A stretch of DNA of 64,000 nt from Pholiota molesta (Eukaryota; Basidiomycota; Agaricomycetes; Agaricales; Strophariaceae), in contig JACGCK010000045.1 of the NCBI GenBank assembly GCA_014925825.1, forward strand, positions 186,001-250,000. The letters run 5' to 3'. Shown here one piece after another: positions 55,677 through 64,000 of the stretch. The notes beneath the pieces were generated by a model, which had not been told where the DNA came from, ran no database searches, and saw nothing but the letters and a program-made list of their open reading frames with translations. Numbering within the stretch: position 1 is the stretch's first letter; every line of letters starts with the position of its first letter. The position numbers and the translations under genes were made by a program.

Positions 55677-56504
55677 GGGCGGTATTGCAGAACATGCATG
55701 ATATCCGTTTATGGTACCTGAGAATTTCGTTATGTGAAAGGTGTATTACAATATAAAAAGTTTGTTTACGGCGAGTTTCGAGGGGAAATTGAAGGACTTG
55801 CGATTTACATTGCACCGAGCTGGAGAATTTGTAAACAATTCGTCAAATAAGAGATGCCTAAGACAGTAAACAACACGACTAATGAAAATGCGAAGTCAGT
55901 CAAAGTGTTTTGGTACTGAAATGAGCTGCGCTAGCATGCCTGCATTTCGTTGTGTGAATGGTATTTAAAACTCACTCGAAGACCCTCCCGTCGCTCTCCT
56001 GCCACCTATTTACGACGTCTATCGTTGGCCAGTGTACAAACAACGTTTGCCAAGTTTTAGCACGATTCCCTCGTCCAGCGTCGACGTGTTGCTCACTTAT
56101 TCGGGGTTGTGATATGGATGGGTTGACTTATCTTGAAGATGATCTGATACGAAAGCTGTAATACCCGTTTGGGACCGGACGCAAGCCTTCGCTAAGCCTA
56201 AACCTCCCCTTATTGCACGACAGCGCCAAGGTTAGACCCGCGTCGTTCCAGAAGGTGGCTCTAACTGTGACAGGTCAATCGTATGCACATGGGGAGTTTT
56301 GATAGACTTGGTAGGAATCTCACCTGGCTACCCGCAAGTGTGCTCTGCGGAGGGCCGAAGACTACGCTCGATGCGGCCGTATGTTGACCAAGCAAGGCCG
56401 AAACTGTTGCTATATCCGAAGCATAAAGCCAGAGCAGACCGTCGTGTACGGAAAGCTATTAACATATCGACCACGCTCATCAGCCATCCACATCCATCGC
56501 AAAC
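55677..56504. other. inter-copy spacer of the DJ-1 array, unit 2
   Basis: Shortest spacer. A relic of the unknown gene at about 55980-56110 (-) still shows VHWPTIDVV-like and QESDGR text. bL33m exons 2-3 are missing; only its intron-side block and exon-1 splice region (56200-56335) remain, so this unit carries an internal deletion. Confidence 0.5.
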
Positions 56505-57194
56505 ATGGCGCCACAGACAATCCAGTTCGGCCTCCTTCTCCTGCCAGGATATCAATGGCTTGATGCGGTTGGCCCCGTGGACTTCATCAACAACCACAGC
56601 CAGTTCTACGTCAGCGCCCTCGGACTGGATGAAGTCACCGTCGCAAAAGCGCCGCGCATCGAATGGCACTACATTTCCCACGACCTCATGCCCGTCCAGG
56701 CCACCTCCGGGCCCGCAGGACTCCCAACGAAAACCTACGCCGACTGCCCAGCGCTGGACTACCTTCTCGTCCCAGGCCCCGGTTCATGGGCGGCGCCCCT
56801 CCCCGAAGGATGCGCTGCGTTCCTCCAGAAGCTCATAGCGGACGACAGCTTCAAGGCCTTGCTCACGGTGTGCACGGGGTCCATGGCAGTGGCGCAAACC
56901 GGGATCCTGGATGGTCTCCGCGTGTGCAGCAACAAGTACGCGCTGAAGAGGGCTGTCGGCGCAGGGCGCTTGAACAGGAACGTGAAATGGATTGGGGACA
57001 GGCGCTGGGCTGTCGACGGGAAGGTGTGGAGCGCGGCGGGTATCACGGCGGGGATCGACCTCGCGGCTGAGTTTGCGAGGGTGCATTTTGATCCTGCGTT
57101 GGTGGAGTTTGTGAAGGATATCTCGGAATACGAACCCAATCCAGCGCAGCCAGACCCATTCGCCCGTATTCTTGACGGAGTTAACTTGTCTTGA
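56505..57194 (+). CDS. DJ-1/PfpI protein, isocyanide hydratase-like, copy 3
   Basis: Intronless, 229 residues (one codon longer: GPGSWAAPLPEGC). QWLDAVGPVDFINNHSQFYV, YADCPALDYLLVPG, ALLTVCTGSMAVAQTGILDG (Cys-Thr), KRAVGAGRLNRNVKWIGD, GITAGIDLAAEF, and the end FARILDGVNLS. Same superfamily assignment as copy 1. All active-site motifs are intact. Its last 80 codons are almost identical to copy 4, pointing to recent duplication or gene conversion between copies 3 and 4. Confidence 0.8.
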   Translation: MAPQTIQFGLLLLPGYQWLDAVGPVDFINNHSQFYVSALGLDEVTVAKAPRIEWHYISHDLMPVQATSGPAGLPTKTYADCPALDYLLVPGPGSWAAPLPEGCAAFLQKLIADDSFKALLTVCTGSMAVAQTGILDGLRVCSNKYALKRAVGAGRLNRNVKWIGDRRWAVDGKVWSAAGITAGIDLAAEFARVHFDPALVEFVKDISEYEPNPAQPDPFARILDGVNLS

Positions 57195-58757
57195 GGGCGT
57201 TATTACAGAACACAGAATAAGCACTTCGTTATGTGAAATGTATATTATGATATTAGAAGTCTGACGATCTTGAATAAGGAAAGAGTTTATTCACGGTCAG
57301 TTTCGACGGGAATGTAGAGGACTTGCGACTTACATTGTACCGTGCCGGTGAATTCGTACACAATCGTTGATCCAAGAGATGCCCACGACAGTAGATAGAC
57401 AAGACCAACGCGAGCGCGAAGCCATTCAAAGTATTTCGGTACTGCAATGAACGGCGCTAGCATGCCTCCAGTTGGTTATGTGGGCGGTATCTACGAGTTA
57501 GAACTCACTTAAAGCCATGATGGCCTCGGTCATCGCGACCCTCGTCGCTCTCCTGCCATTTACCCACGACGTCTACTTCCGGCGAGTGCACCAAAAACGT
57601 TCGGCAAGTTCTAGTATGATCGCCTCCGTCCAGCGTCGACGTATTGGTTTGCTCGTTCCGGGGTGAGGAGAACGGTATGGGTTGACTTATCTTAAGATAT
57701 GGTATTGATCGAAAGTCTGGTGACCGTGAAGGAAGTACAAGCTTTAACGTGTAGCCATTGTTACAATATTATGTTAAGACCTACGGAAGGGTCTGTTTAC
57801 GGTCAGCTTCGAGGGAATAGAAGGCATTGCGACTCACTTCATTTCCTACACCTGATACGGTCGCAACAGTTCTATCTCATCTCATATCTACTTCTAGTCT
57901 TTTGCTCTCAACGAGAGGCACTCGTGCTTTTACTGAGTCCAACTTCATTAGAAGTCAAGCATTATGCTTAGGCACGCGACACACCTTTTGGGTCAGACTC
58001 ATACTGACGAAGTCGATGAGCACCCGAACGCGAGCCTTAGCTGAACGTCCTTCTTGCACGACAACAAGGTTAAACCCGCGTGCGTTCGAGAAGGTGGCTC
58101 TACCACTGTCACAGGTCAATCGTGTGCAAATGGTGAATTTGATAGACCAAATCTCACTTAGCTACTATGCCCTGTCAGTCGAAGATTATAAAGATGTCTT
58201 TGGCACTACGGAAGGTCGAAACGCGTCGATGGCCGTCTGTAGGCCAAGCAACAACGAAATCTATTGCTACATCCGCAGCATAAAAAGTCTGGAGATTGGG
58301 TTTGAGTTTGGCGCGAATCCTGGGTCAACAAGGGCTGAAGCGGTCGGAAGAGCAGCCTAGACAACAGCGCAAGGGAAATTAGTTCGTACAGTTCAAAGCG
58401 ACGCAGTAAGCATAACATGTTATTGCTTCGACATCACACCCAGTGAGAGTTGCATGCCATAGATAGAGCCTGGCCCAGAGTATTGACGGATGAAACATCG
58501 AGTTGACTTCGCATAGCAGAAGACGCTACCCTAATAAGCTAATCGTGTGCCAATAGTTAACTTGATAGACATGGTAGGAATCAACTCACCAAGCGTGCGC
58601 TGCGGAGGGCCGAAGAGTGCGCGTCGATGGCCGCCTGTTGACCAAGCAAAACAGCGAAACCTATTCCTAGGTCTGAAGCATATAAAACCAAATCAGATAT
58701 ACGGGAAACTATCAACATACCGACCACATTCATCAGCCATCCACATCCATCGCAAAC
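57195..58757. other. inter-copy spacer of the DJ-1 array, unit 3
   Basis: Relics of the unknown gene (about 57270-57700, -; HSPEVDVVGKWQESDEG still readable, then a stop), a bL33m relic (57888-58170) and the pre-DJ-1 repeat (about 58200-58690). Confidence 0.55.
57888..58170 (-). pseudogene. decayed copy of mitochondrial bL33m gene, unit 3
   Basis: Terminal exon relic starting CTACTTCTAGTCTTTTGCTC on the plus strand (intact: CTACTTTTTAGTCTTCTTGC), followed by the ACACCTTTTGGGTC splice-site block of exon 2 (DPK end). The remainder of exon 2 is replaced or lost. Confidence 0.6.
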
Positions 58758-59444
58758 ATGGCGCCGCAGACAATACACTTCGGCCTCCTTCTCCTGCCAG
58801 CGTATCAGTGGCTGGATGCCGCTGGCCCCGTGGACTTCATCAACAACCACAACCAGTTCTACATGAGAGCCCTCAAAGTGGATGAAGCCATCGTCGCAAA
58901 GGCGCCGAGCATCGAATGGCACTACATCTCCCACGACCTCGAGCCTGTCCAGGCCACCTCCGGTCCCGCAGGCATCCCCACGAACACCTACGCCGACTGC
59001 CCCGCGCTGGACTACCTCCTCGTCCCGGGCCCTGACCCATCCGCCCCGCTCCCCGAAGGCTGCGCCGCGTTCCTCCGGAAGCTCATGGCGGCCGACGGAT
59101 TCAAGGCCCTGCTCACGGTGTGCACGGGATCCATGGCGGTAGCGCAAGCCGGAATCCTGGACGGCCTCAGCGTATGCAGCAACAAGTACGCGCTGAAGAT
59201 GGCGGCCGGCGCGGGGCGCTTGAACAAGAACGTCAAGTGGGTTGGGGACAGGCGCTGGATCGTCGACGGGAAGGTGTGGAGCGCGGCGGGGATCACGGCG
59301 GGGATCGACCTCGCGGCTGAGTTTGCGAGGGTGCATTTTGATCCTGCGTTGGTGGAGTTTGTGAAGGATATCTCGGAATACGAACCCAATCCAGCGCAGC
59401 CAGACCCATTCGCCCGTATTCTTGACGGAGTTAACTTGTCCTGA
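58758..59444 (+). CDS. DJ-1/PfpI protein, isocyanide hydratase-like, copy 4
   Basis: Intronless, 228 residues. QWLDAAGPVDFINNHNQFYM, YADCPALDYLLVPGPDPSAP, ALLTVCTGSMAVAQAGILDG (nucleophile Cys about residue 122, then Thr), KMAAGAGRLNKNVKWVGDRR, GITAGIDLAAEFARVHFDPA, and the end FARILDGVNLS. Last of four tandem same-strand copies. A 306-codon frame on the opposite strand is a GC-composition shadow. Because GC-rich codons are fully in frame in all four copies, local sequence quality here looks good. Confidence 0.8.
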   Translation: MAPQTIHFGLLLLPAYQWLDAAGPVDFINNHNQFYMRALKVDEAIVAKAPSIEWHYISHDLEPVQATSGPAGIPTNTYADCPALDYLLVPGPDPSAPLPEGCAAFLRKLMAADGFKALLTVCTGSMAVAQAGILDGLSVCSNKYALKMAAGAGRLNKNVKWVGDRRWIVDGKVWSAAGITAGIDLAAEFARVHFDPALVEFVKDISEYEPNPAQPDPFARILDGVNLS

Positions 59445-59589
59445 GAACAGTGTTGCGTAGCACAGATAATATCCGTTACCTGTAAACTTCGTTATGTACA
59501 AGGTGTATTGCGGTATCGAAAGTCTGACGACCTTGAATAACGAAAGATTGTTTACAGTCAGTTTCGAGGAGAAATTGAAGGTGACTTGT

Positions 59590-60385
59590 GACTTACATTG
59601 TACCGTGCCGGCGAGTTCGTAGGCAACCCGTTATCTAAGGGATGCCCATGACAGAAAACGGACACGACCAACGAGAAAGCGAAGTCATTCAAAACAGGTG
59701 CGTGTGGTCCCAATGACATGAACTGAGAAGTTACTTACCCCACAGGGCCGTGGAATTCAACGGCGGCTCCGGAAACTGGCCATCATGCTTCGTACGCCAT
59801 TTAGCAGCCCCCAAACAACGCCCCGGGAACGATACCTCAGGAGTTTGGATGTCGGCCCCTTGAGCGGTGGGCATCAGAAACGCGAAAGAGCTTTAAATGC
59901 AGCAGCGGCAGCCTGGGTCAAGAATTCGGGATTGAACGGGGCCGACTCATCTGTATATAGTCGGACACTCGAAATGGATTCCCCTGCGCCTTCTTGGTAC
60001 TGTGATGATGCGATATTGAACATTCTGCCTTTATTATTGGGCGTCACCAGGTCTGAATTAGTGGTTTTGCCCTTCCAGTTTGCTGTCGCGGAGCTAGAAG
60101 CCTTTGCAGGGCGTTGTTGTTCTCTTCTTGCGCATTTTAGGAGTATTTTCTGCTGGTAACGAGCGGCGCTACAATACTTTCAGTTGCGTTGGCGGTATCT
60201 ATGAGGTAGAACTCACCCAAAGCCAAGACCTCGACCGTTATGACCCTTCCGTCGCTCTCCTGCCATCTACTCACAATGTCTACTTTCGGCCAGCGCACCA
60301 ACAACGCTCGCCAATGTCTAGAATGTTCGCCTCGTTGGCTCGATTGTCCCGGGGTAGGTAGGCTAATGGTTGTCTTATCTTGAAG
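59590..60385 (-). pseudogene. unknown multi-exon gene, best-preserved copy, two frame breaks
   Basis: Minus-strand exon LPTPGQSSQRGEHSRHWRAL, then LLVRWPKVDIVSRWQESDGR and VITVEVLALG|, with a GTGAGT donor at about 60216. The next exon reads ENTPKMRKKRTTTP, then (one base out) AKASSSATANWKGKTTNSDL, MFNIASSQYQEGAGESISSV, PFNPEFLTQAAAAAFKALSR, then (again one base out) LMPTAQGADIQTPEVSFPGR and KHDGQFPEPPLNSTALWG| with a GTAAGT donor at about 59740. The final relic exon near 59600 reads ELAGTVQ. I do not recognise the family. Diverged partial copies sit after each of the other DJ-1 genes, so it travelled with them. The two frame breaks may be real decay or consensus errors. Confidence 0.55.
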
Positions 60386-60637
60386 GTAATAGAGAAGTTG
60401 TAATATCCGTTTGTGGTACCTTAACAGTTAGATACTTCGTGACAAAAAATAAACATTGAGGGATCGTGTCTGACGACCATGAAGTGCAAGGTTTAAAGTG
60501 TAGCCAATGTTACAATATTAAGTTATAGCCTATGGAAGGGTCTGATTACGGTCAGCTTCGAATGAATGAAAAGTTTCGCAACTCACATTGTATCCTACAC
60601 CATGATACGGTTGCGACAATCCTATCTCATCCCACAT

Positions 60638-60922
60638 CTACTTTTTAGTCTTCTTGCTCTCGACGAATAGTACCCGCGCTTTTACTGAACATGCCTATGT
60701 CAAACATCATATCAAATGTAGAGGCATGCCACATACCTTTTGGGTCGTACTTGACAGCAGAAAGCTTGGGTCCCTGACGAAGCCGCTGAGTCGTGTAGAA
60801 AAAGCCAGTTTGCGCGGTGGATATTAGCCGAACGATGATTGTTCTGCGTTGTATAGTGTGAGTTGATAGACTTCATATTGGGAAGATTGAATGTTGTACC
60901 TGGCTTTCGCCTTCGCCGCCAT
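60638..60922 (-). CDS. MRPL39: mitochondrial large-subunit ribosomal protein bL33m
   Basis: Three exons, 58 residues. Exon 1 MAAKAKA (ATG 60920-60922); exon 2 RTIIVRLISTAQTGFFYTTQ, then RLRQGPKLSAVKYDPK; exon 3 VKARVLFVESKKTKK, stop 60638-60640. The order (A)KGK-RTIIVRL, GFFYT, P-L---KYDP-VKRHVLF-E-KK is diagnostic of the bL33 family; the yeast mitochondrial member is named MRPL39. Introns: about 60840-60898 (GTACAA donor, ACGCAG acceptor) and about 60695-60755 (GTATGT donor, TTCAG acceptor). It is the only intact copy in the window and lies at the end of the DJ-1 array, where partial copies of it are scattered. Essential component of the mitoribosome, encoded in the nucleus. Confidence 0.9.
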
Positions 60923-61901
60923 GGTTAATGCGTATGCGGGGAAGGGAGGGGAGAGGCTTTGAGTACAGGACGAACGAACAAAAACCGTGACATGCACAGC
61001 CGGCTAGTGCCGGACGGTTTGGTTATATAACACGGATTAGCCGGGCCGAATTAACAACATCGCCAAAGAAGCGCCTTGGAAGCGCCCTCTACGGCAACTC
61101 TACGGTGAAGGAATCCTATAAGTTCTGCTAAGATCCAATACACTGGTCGCAAACGTAGGTTAATAGAGGCTTTATTACAAATGTAATAAATCACCATAAA
61201 AATGTTCGGAACACTTCTAACGTTTGCAAGGCAGTTTTATAATAGAATCTTGATAGAATCCATTAGAATGCAAGTGTTCATTACAAGGGTTTGTTGAGCT
61301 GGAATTCTATGCGAGGAGTTCGAAAGTTACAAGTCCCTGGAAATCTTACGAAAACGTTACAAATAAATTCCAATATATTCTCGTAGCCGTACAATCTCAT
61401 ACAGCACTGTAAAAATGGATGGAATGTGTGAACGGTCCGTAAAAGTCATTCCAAATAGCTTGAATGGACATTCTCGTTACAAGTCTGGTTAATCTGAGTT
61501 GTATATTGCTAATCTTGACTGGTCTGAGATTCACTGATGGGTACTTCCCTTGGACCTATTATTTTGTCTTCATGTGTCGGACTCTAAATATAAAGGCGTA
61601 ATTCCTCCTGGTAGTGTCATTCTTCCTTTCTATACTTCCGCTATCTCACCTCGCCATTTTTTTTTTTTTTTGCTCCTACTATGTACCCGTCATCAACGTC
61701 GTTCTGCTGGCCACATGTCCTTCGCCCATATCACAAAGATAAGATAAGATATAGCGCGTAGCGGGTCGAAAACGGCCCGGATGCACGTGTGTACTTTTCC
61801 GCTGGTCAAAGCGAAGAGTTGCCCCCTTAAAACCTTCTACCTAACGGCAGCAGGAACATATCTGGCCACTCGGGAACTTCTTGGCGTATTCAGTGACTTA
61901 G
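60923..61901. other. intergenic, divergent promoters
   Basis: Between bL33m (-) and the Sld3-like gene (+). AT-rich with several GTTACAA motifs (61276-61480) and a T14 run at 61659-61672. No gene supported. Confidence 0.5.
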
Positions 61902-63648
61902 ATGGCAACAATAGGGTCGACATTCTATCACTTTGACCAACGAAAAATCGCGAATTGGTCAACGACACAGGAGAAAACAATTTCGCAAGAATACCCGTTC
62001 CAATTGCAGGACGAAATCCTGGAACAATATGTCCAACGAACATATCTTCAGTTTCTTTGGCTTCCACATGTATGTTTATCTCGCTCAATACCAGTCAATA
62101 CCGGACTTACATAGGTTTGATACACCCAGTCTCTCATGCCACTTCGCCTCCTCATCCCATCACTGCGACGCGTCAATATCCCATCTACGTCAGATTCAGA
62201 CGCGTCAATACACCCCATGCATGCCCTATTAGACCCTTTACTTCTGACGACGCGCTCAGCAACAAACAAATATCACGTCGAACTACCGCGGATCCTGATA
62301 AACGGTGGCGGGGCTGGGGAGATGGAGGAAACGATGATGTGGTATGCTGTTACGCACGAGAAGCCAGACGAGACCGTACTAGACAGTCAAATGATTCCAG
62401 AGCATGTTGAAGGTCCCTGGGTAGACGAGAAATGGCGCGAGGCATATCTGGAACGTATGGAGCGCCGCGAGTGAGTGTTCATCTGCACTTACAACATCAT
62501 CCATCGCTAACTTGTTACAGGGTTCAAATTCAGATTCTGCTCTATTTCTACAAGCTTTCCTTACCAGGCCCTCTTCCGCGCGCTAAGAAACCTCGAAAAC
62601 GGAAGCTACAGCCTGTAGAACCAGTTGTAACGACGGAGGAGCATCTCGAGGCCTTCATGGACAAGCTGTCAATGTGGCAACTCGTCGGCTCTCTAGACCG
62701 AGCAAAACCCACCACGAGTCAGAAGAAGACTGATGAGCGGGATTGGACGCAAGCCTTCCTCGAAGACATAGTTGAACGCTAGTGAGTCTGCTTTCCCCTC
62801 TAAGAAAGCCGTTATTCAAGTAGTATATCACCTTCAGCTTCAGATCACAACTCCCGGAGCTCTGCTCCCTCCTGCGATCCAAGCTCTTCCCATCATCTCC
62901 ATTCTCCGACGACGACGAAGACGTCAACGACACCCTCACCGCTCCCGATCCCGCCTCCCAAATCCCAGCTCCAGACCCCACCACCCGACGCTCCCTGTCC
63001 CGCGCGCCGTCCACCTCCCGCCTCCCCTCACCAACACCCTCCACCACCACAAACAAATCCCGCGGGGCCACCACCACGACCCACGCCCTCGCCCGCGCGC
63101 GCTCGCGCTCCCTCTCCGTCTCACTCGCGCAGGAGCAGCACGAGCGCGCGCGCGCCAGCGCCGCCCCGCCGAAGAAGCGCGTGCTCAACCGCGAGGTCAG
63201 CATGTCGCGCGTGTTCAAGCCCCGGCCTAAGCCCACTGTGCGCCCTCCGCCGCCGCCGCCGCCCGAACCGCCGAAGGGAAAGGAGAAGGATGTGGATGTG
63301 GTGCTGGTGGAGGACACGCCGCAGAAGCCGCGCGGCGCGTCGGCCGCGGGGCTGACCTTCGGGGTCGGGCGGCAGCCCTCGTTCGGCGCTGCGCCGTTGC
63401 GTGCCCTGTCCATGCAGAAGGCGGTCGGGGCGGGTGCTAACCGCGCTGCTGTGGTGCACGAACAGGAGGAGGATGACTCGGAGGAGTGGATGATGGACAG
63501 CTCGCCGAATATCGTGCTGCTGAACCCGCCGCCGAGGAGCAGTAGTGTGAGTAGCGGAGTGGCGGGGATGGATTCGGAGGAGGAAGAGGATGTGGGTATG
63601 GGAGAAGCGACGCCTAGCAAGCCTTCTAGGGTGTTGCGACGTCGGTAA
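61902..63648 (+). CDS. Sld3-like DNA replication initiation protein
   Basis: Four exons: 61902-62069, 62130-62470, 62521-62781, 62838-63648; phases agree and give 526 residues. Exon 1: TTQEKTISQEYPFQLQDEIL, EQYVQRTYLQFLWLPH. Exon 2: MPLRLLIPSLRRVNIPST and WREAYLERMERRE|. Exon 3: VQIQILLYFYKLSLPGPLPR, a basic KKPRKRK patch, EEHLEAFMDKLSMWQLVGSL. Exon 4: RSQLPELCSLLRSKLFPSS, then a disordered Ser/Pro/Arg-rich tail with a nine-proline run and VLNREVSMSRVFKPRPK. The ERREVQIQILL helix followed by L-LPGP and a MDKLSMWQL helix resembles the conserved core of fungal Sld3 (Pfam SLD3), which loads Cdc45 at origins after CDK phosphorylation. Assignment is from motif memory and is moderate. Confidence 0.6.
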
Positions 63649-64000
63649 TGGGAATGTACATCACTGTGTTTATGGAATATACCTCTTATTTTCAGCGCGC
63701 GTGCGCTCGGCCCTTGAGCTGGGCACTCCGCTGCTGCAAAGTATATGATTGCTGTGTTGTCTGCGCGAAGTGCTATGAAAGGCATCTTCGACAATATCCC
63801 ATTCAGCACCATTCTTCTCTTTCACAAGATGTAGTCAATCTTTTGAACATTTCCGCCAACATTGTGGTTCATCGCAGAGTACAAAACCATTTATCATCAA
63901 TCCCAAATTCCAAGGTACACGACATTCCACAATCATTCATATAATGATACTGCAATACTAAAAATTGTTCGATCATTCATTCGCAATATCATGAATTCAA
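63649..64000. other. 3' flank, no supported gene
   Basis: Downstream of the Sld3-like gene; AT-rich towards the window end. Short frames only. Confidence 0.5.

Noticed and set aside
58581..59501. 306-codon minus-strand open frame opposite DJ-1 copy 4 (and similar ones opposite copies 1-3)
   Set aside because: Arises from GC-rich third positions of the DJ-1 genes; composition is Arg/His-rich with no motif, and the plus-strand frame has clear catalytic motifs.
62655..63812. 385-codon minus-strand open frame
   Set aside because: Antisense to the Ser/Pro/Arg-rich last exon of the Sld3-like gene; no start context or conserved motif, whereas the plus-strand exons splice in phase.

Overview
The window is nuclear DNA of a filamentous basidiomycete, most likely an agaricomycete. 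The signs are compact multi-exon genes with 50-70 bp GT-AG introns, GC-rich coding DNA, tandem F-box families, a DUF6535-HEAT protein, a membrane-anchored GH5 exo-beta-1,3-glucanase, a fungal DJ-1/PfpI array and a Copia-type LTR retrotransposon. No bacterial, CRISPR, plasmid or rRNA feature is visible.

Layout. 1-4.8 kb (-): DUF6535 membrane head plus a long ladder of one-exon HEAT-like repeats, cut by the window edge. 5.7-6.1 kb (-): small unknown protein. 7.0-9.0 kb (-): conserved lysine-rich/acidic protein broken by several single-base frame changes. 9.7-10.5 kb: two F-box relics. 11.8-12.6 kb (+): four-helix MARVEL-like membrane protein. 13.2-14.7 kb (+): frameshifted F-box gene. 16.5-21.5 kb (+): very large Ser/Pro-rich disordered protein, also with many frame breaks. 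22.1-23.0 kb (-): NAD(P)-binding NmrA-like protein. 23.5-28.9 kb (+): three intact F-box paralogues. 29.3-41.8 kb (-): two tandem copies of a Cys-rich F-box gene, the second split inside an exon by a 6.26 kb Copia element with identical LTRs and a 5-bp target duplication. 43.1-45.9 kb (+): GH5 glucanase. 46.6-51.2 kb (-): three tandem copies of a small secreted, exon-modular, dibasic repeat protein. 52.8-59.4 kb (+): four DJ-1/PfpI (isocyanide hydratase-like) paralogues, each followed by decayed copies of an unknown gene and of mitochondrial ribosomal protein bL33m, whose intact copy ends the array at 60.6-60.9 kb (-). 61.9-63.6 kb (+): Sld3-like replication protein.

The most novel locus is the 46.6-51.2 kb cluster. 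In its intact middle copy, each downstream exon encodes one cationic module, and every internal junction after the leader falls inside a terminal lysine codon (AA|A or AA|G, phase 2). The modules carry RDPN(x)FS motifs, GKK-type dibasic ends and His-rich or Gly-His runs behind a signal peptide. This looks like a Kex2-processed multi-peptide precursor or a metal-binding secreted repeat protein.

A second theme is copy-number change. F-box genes, the Cys-rich F-box pair, the peptide genes and the DJ-1/bL33m block are all local duplications in different states of decay. Frame breaks concentrate in the GC-rich 7-21 kb part, where conserved peptide text continues in another frame; consensus indel errors and real decay cannot be separated from this sequence alone.
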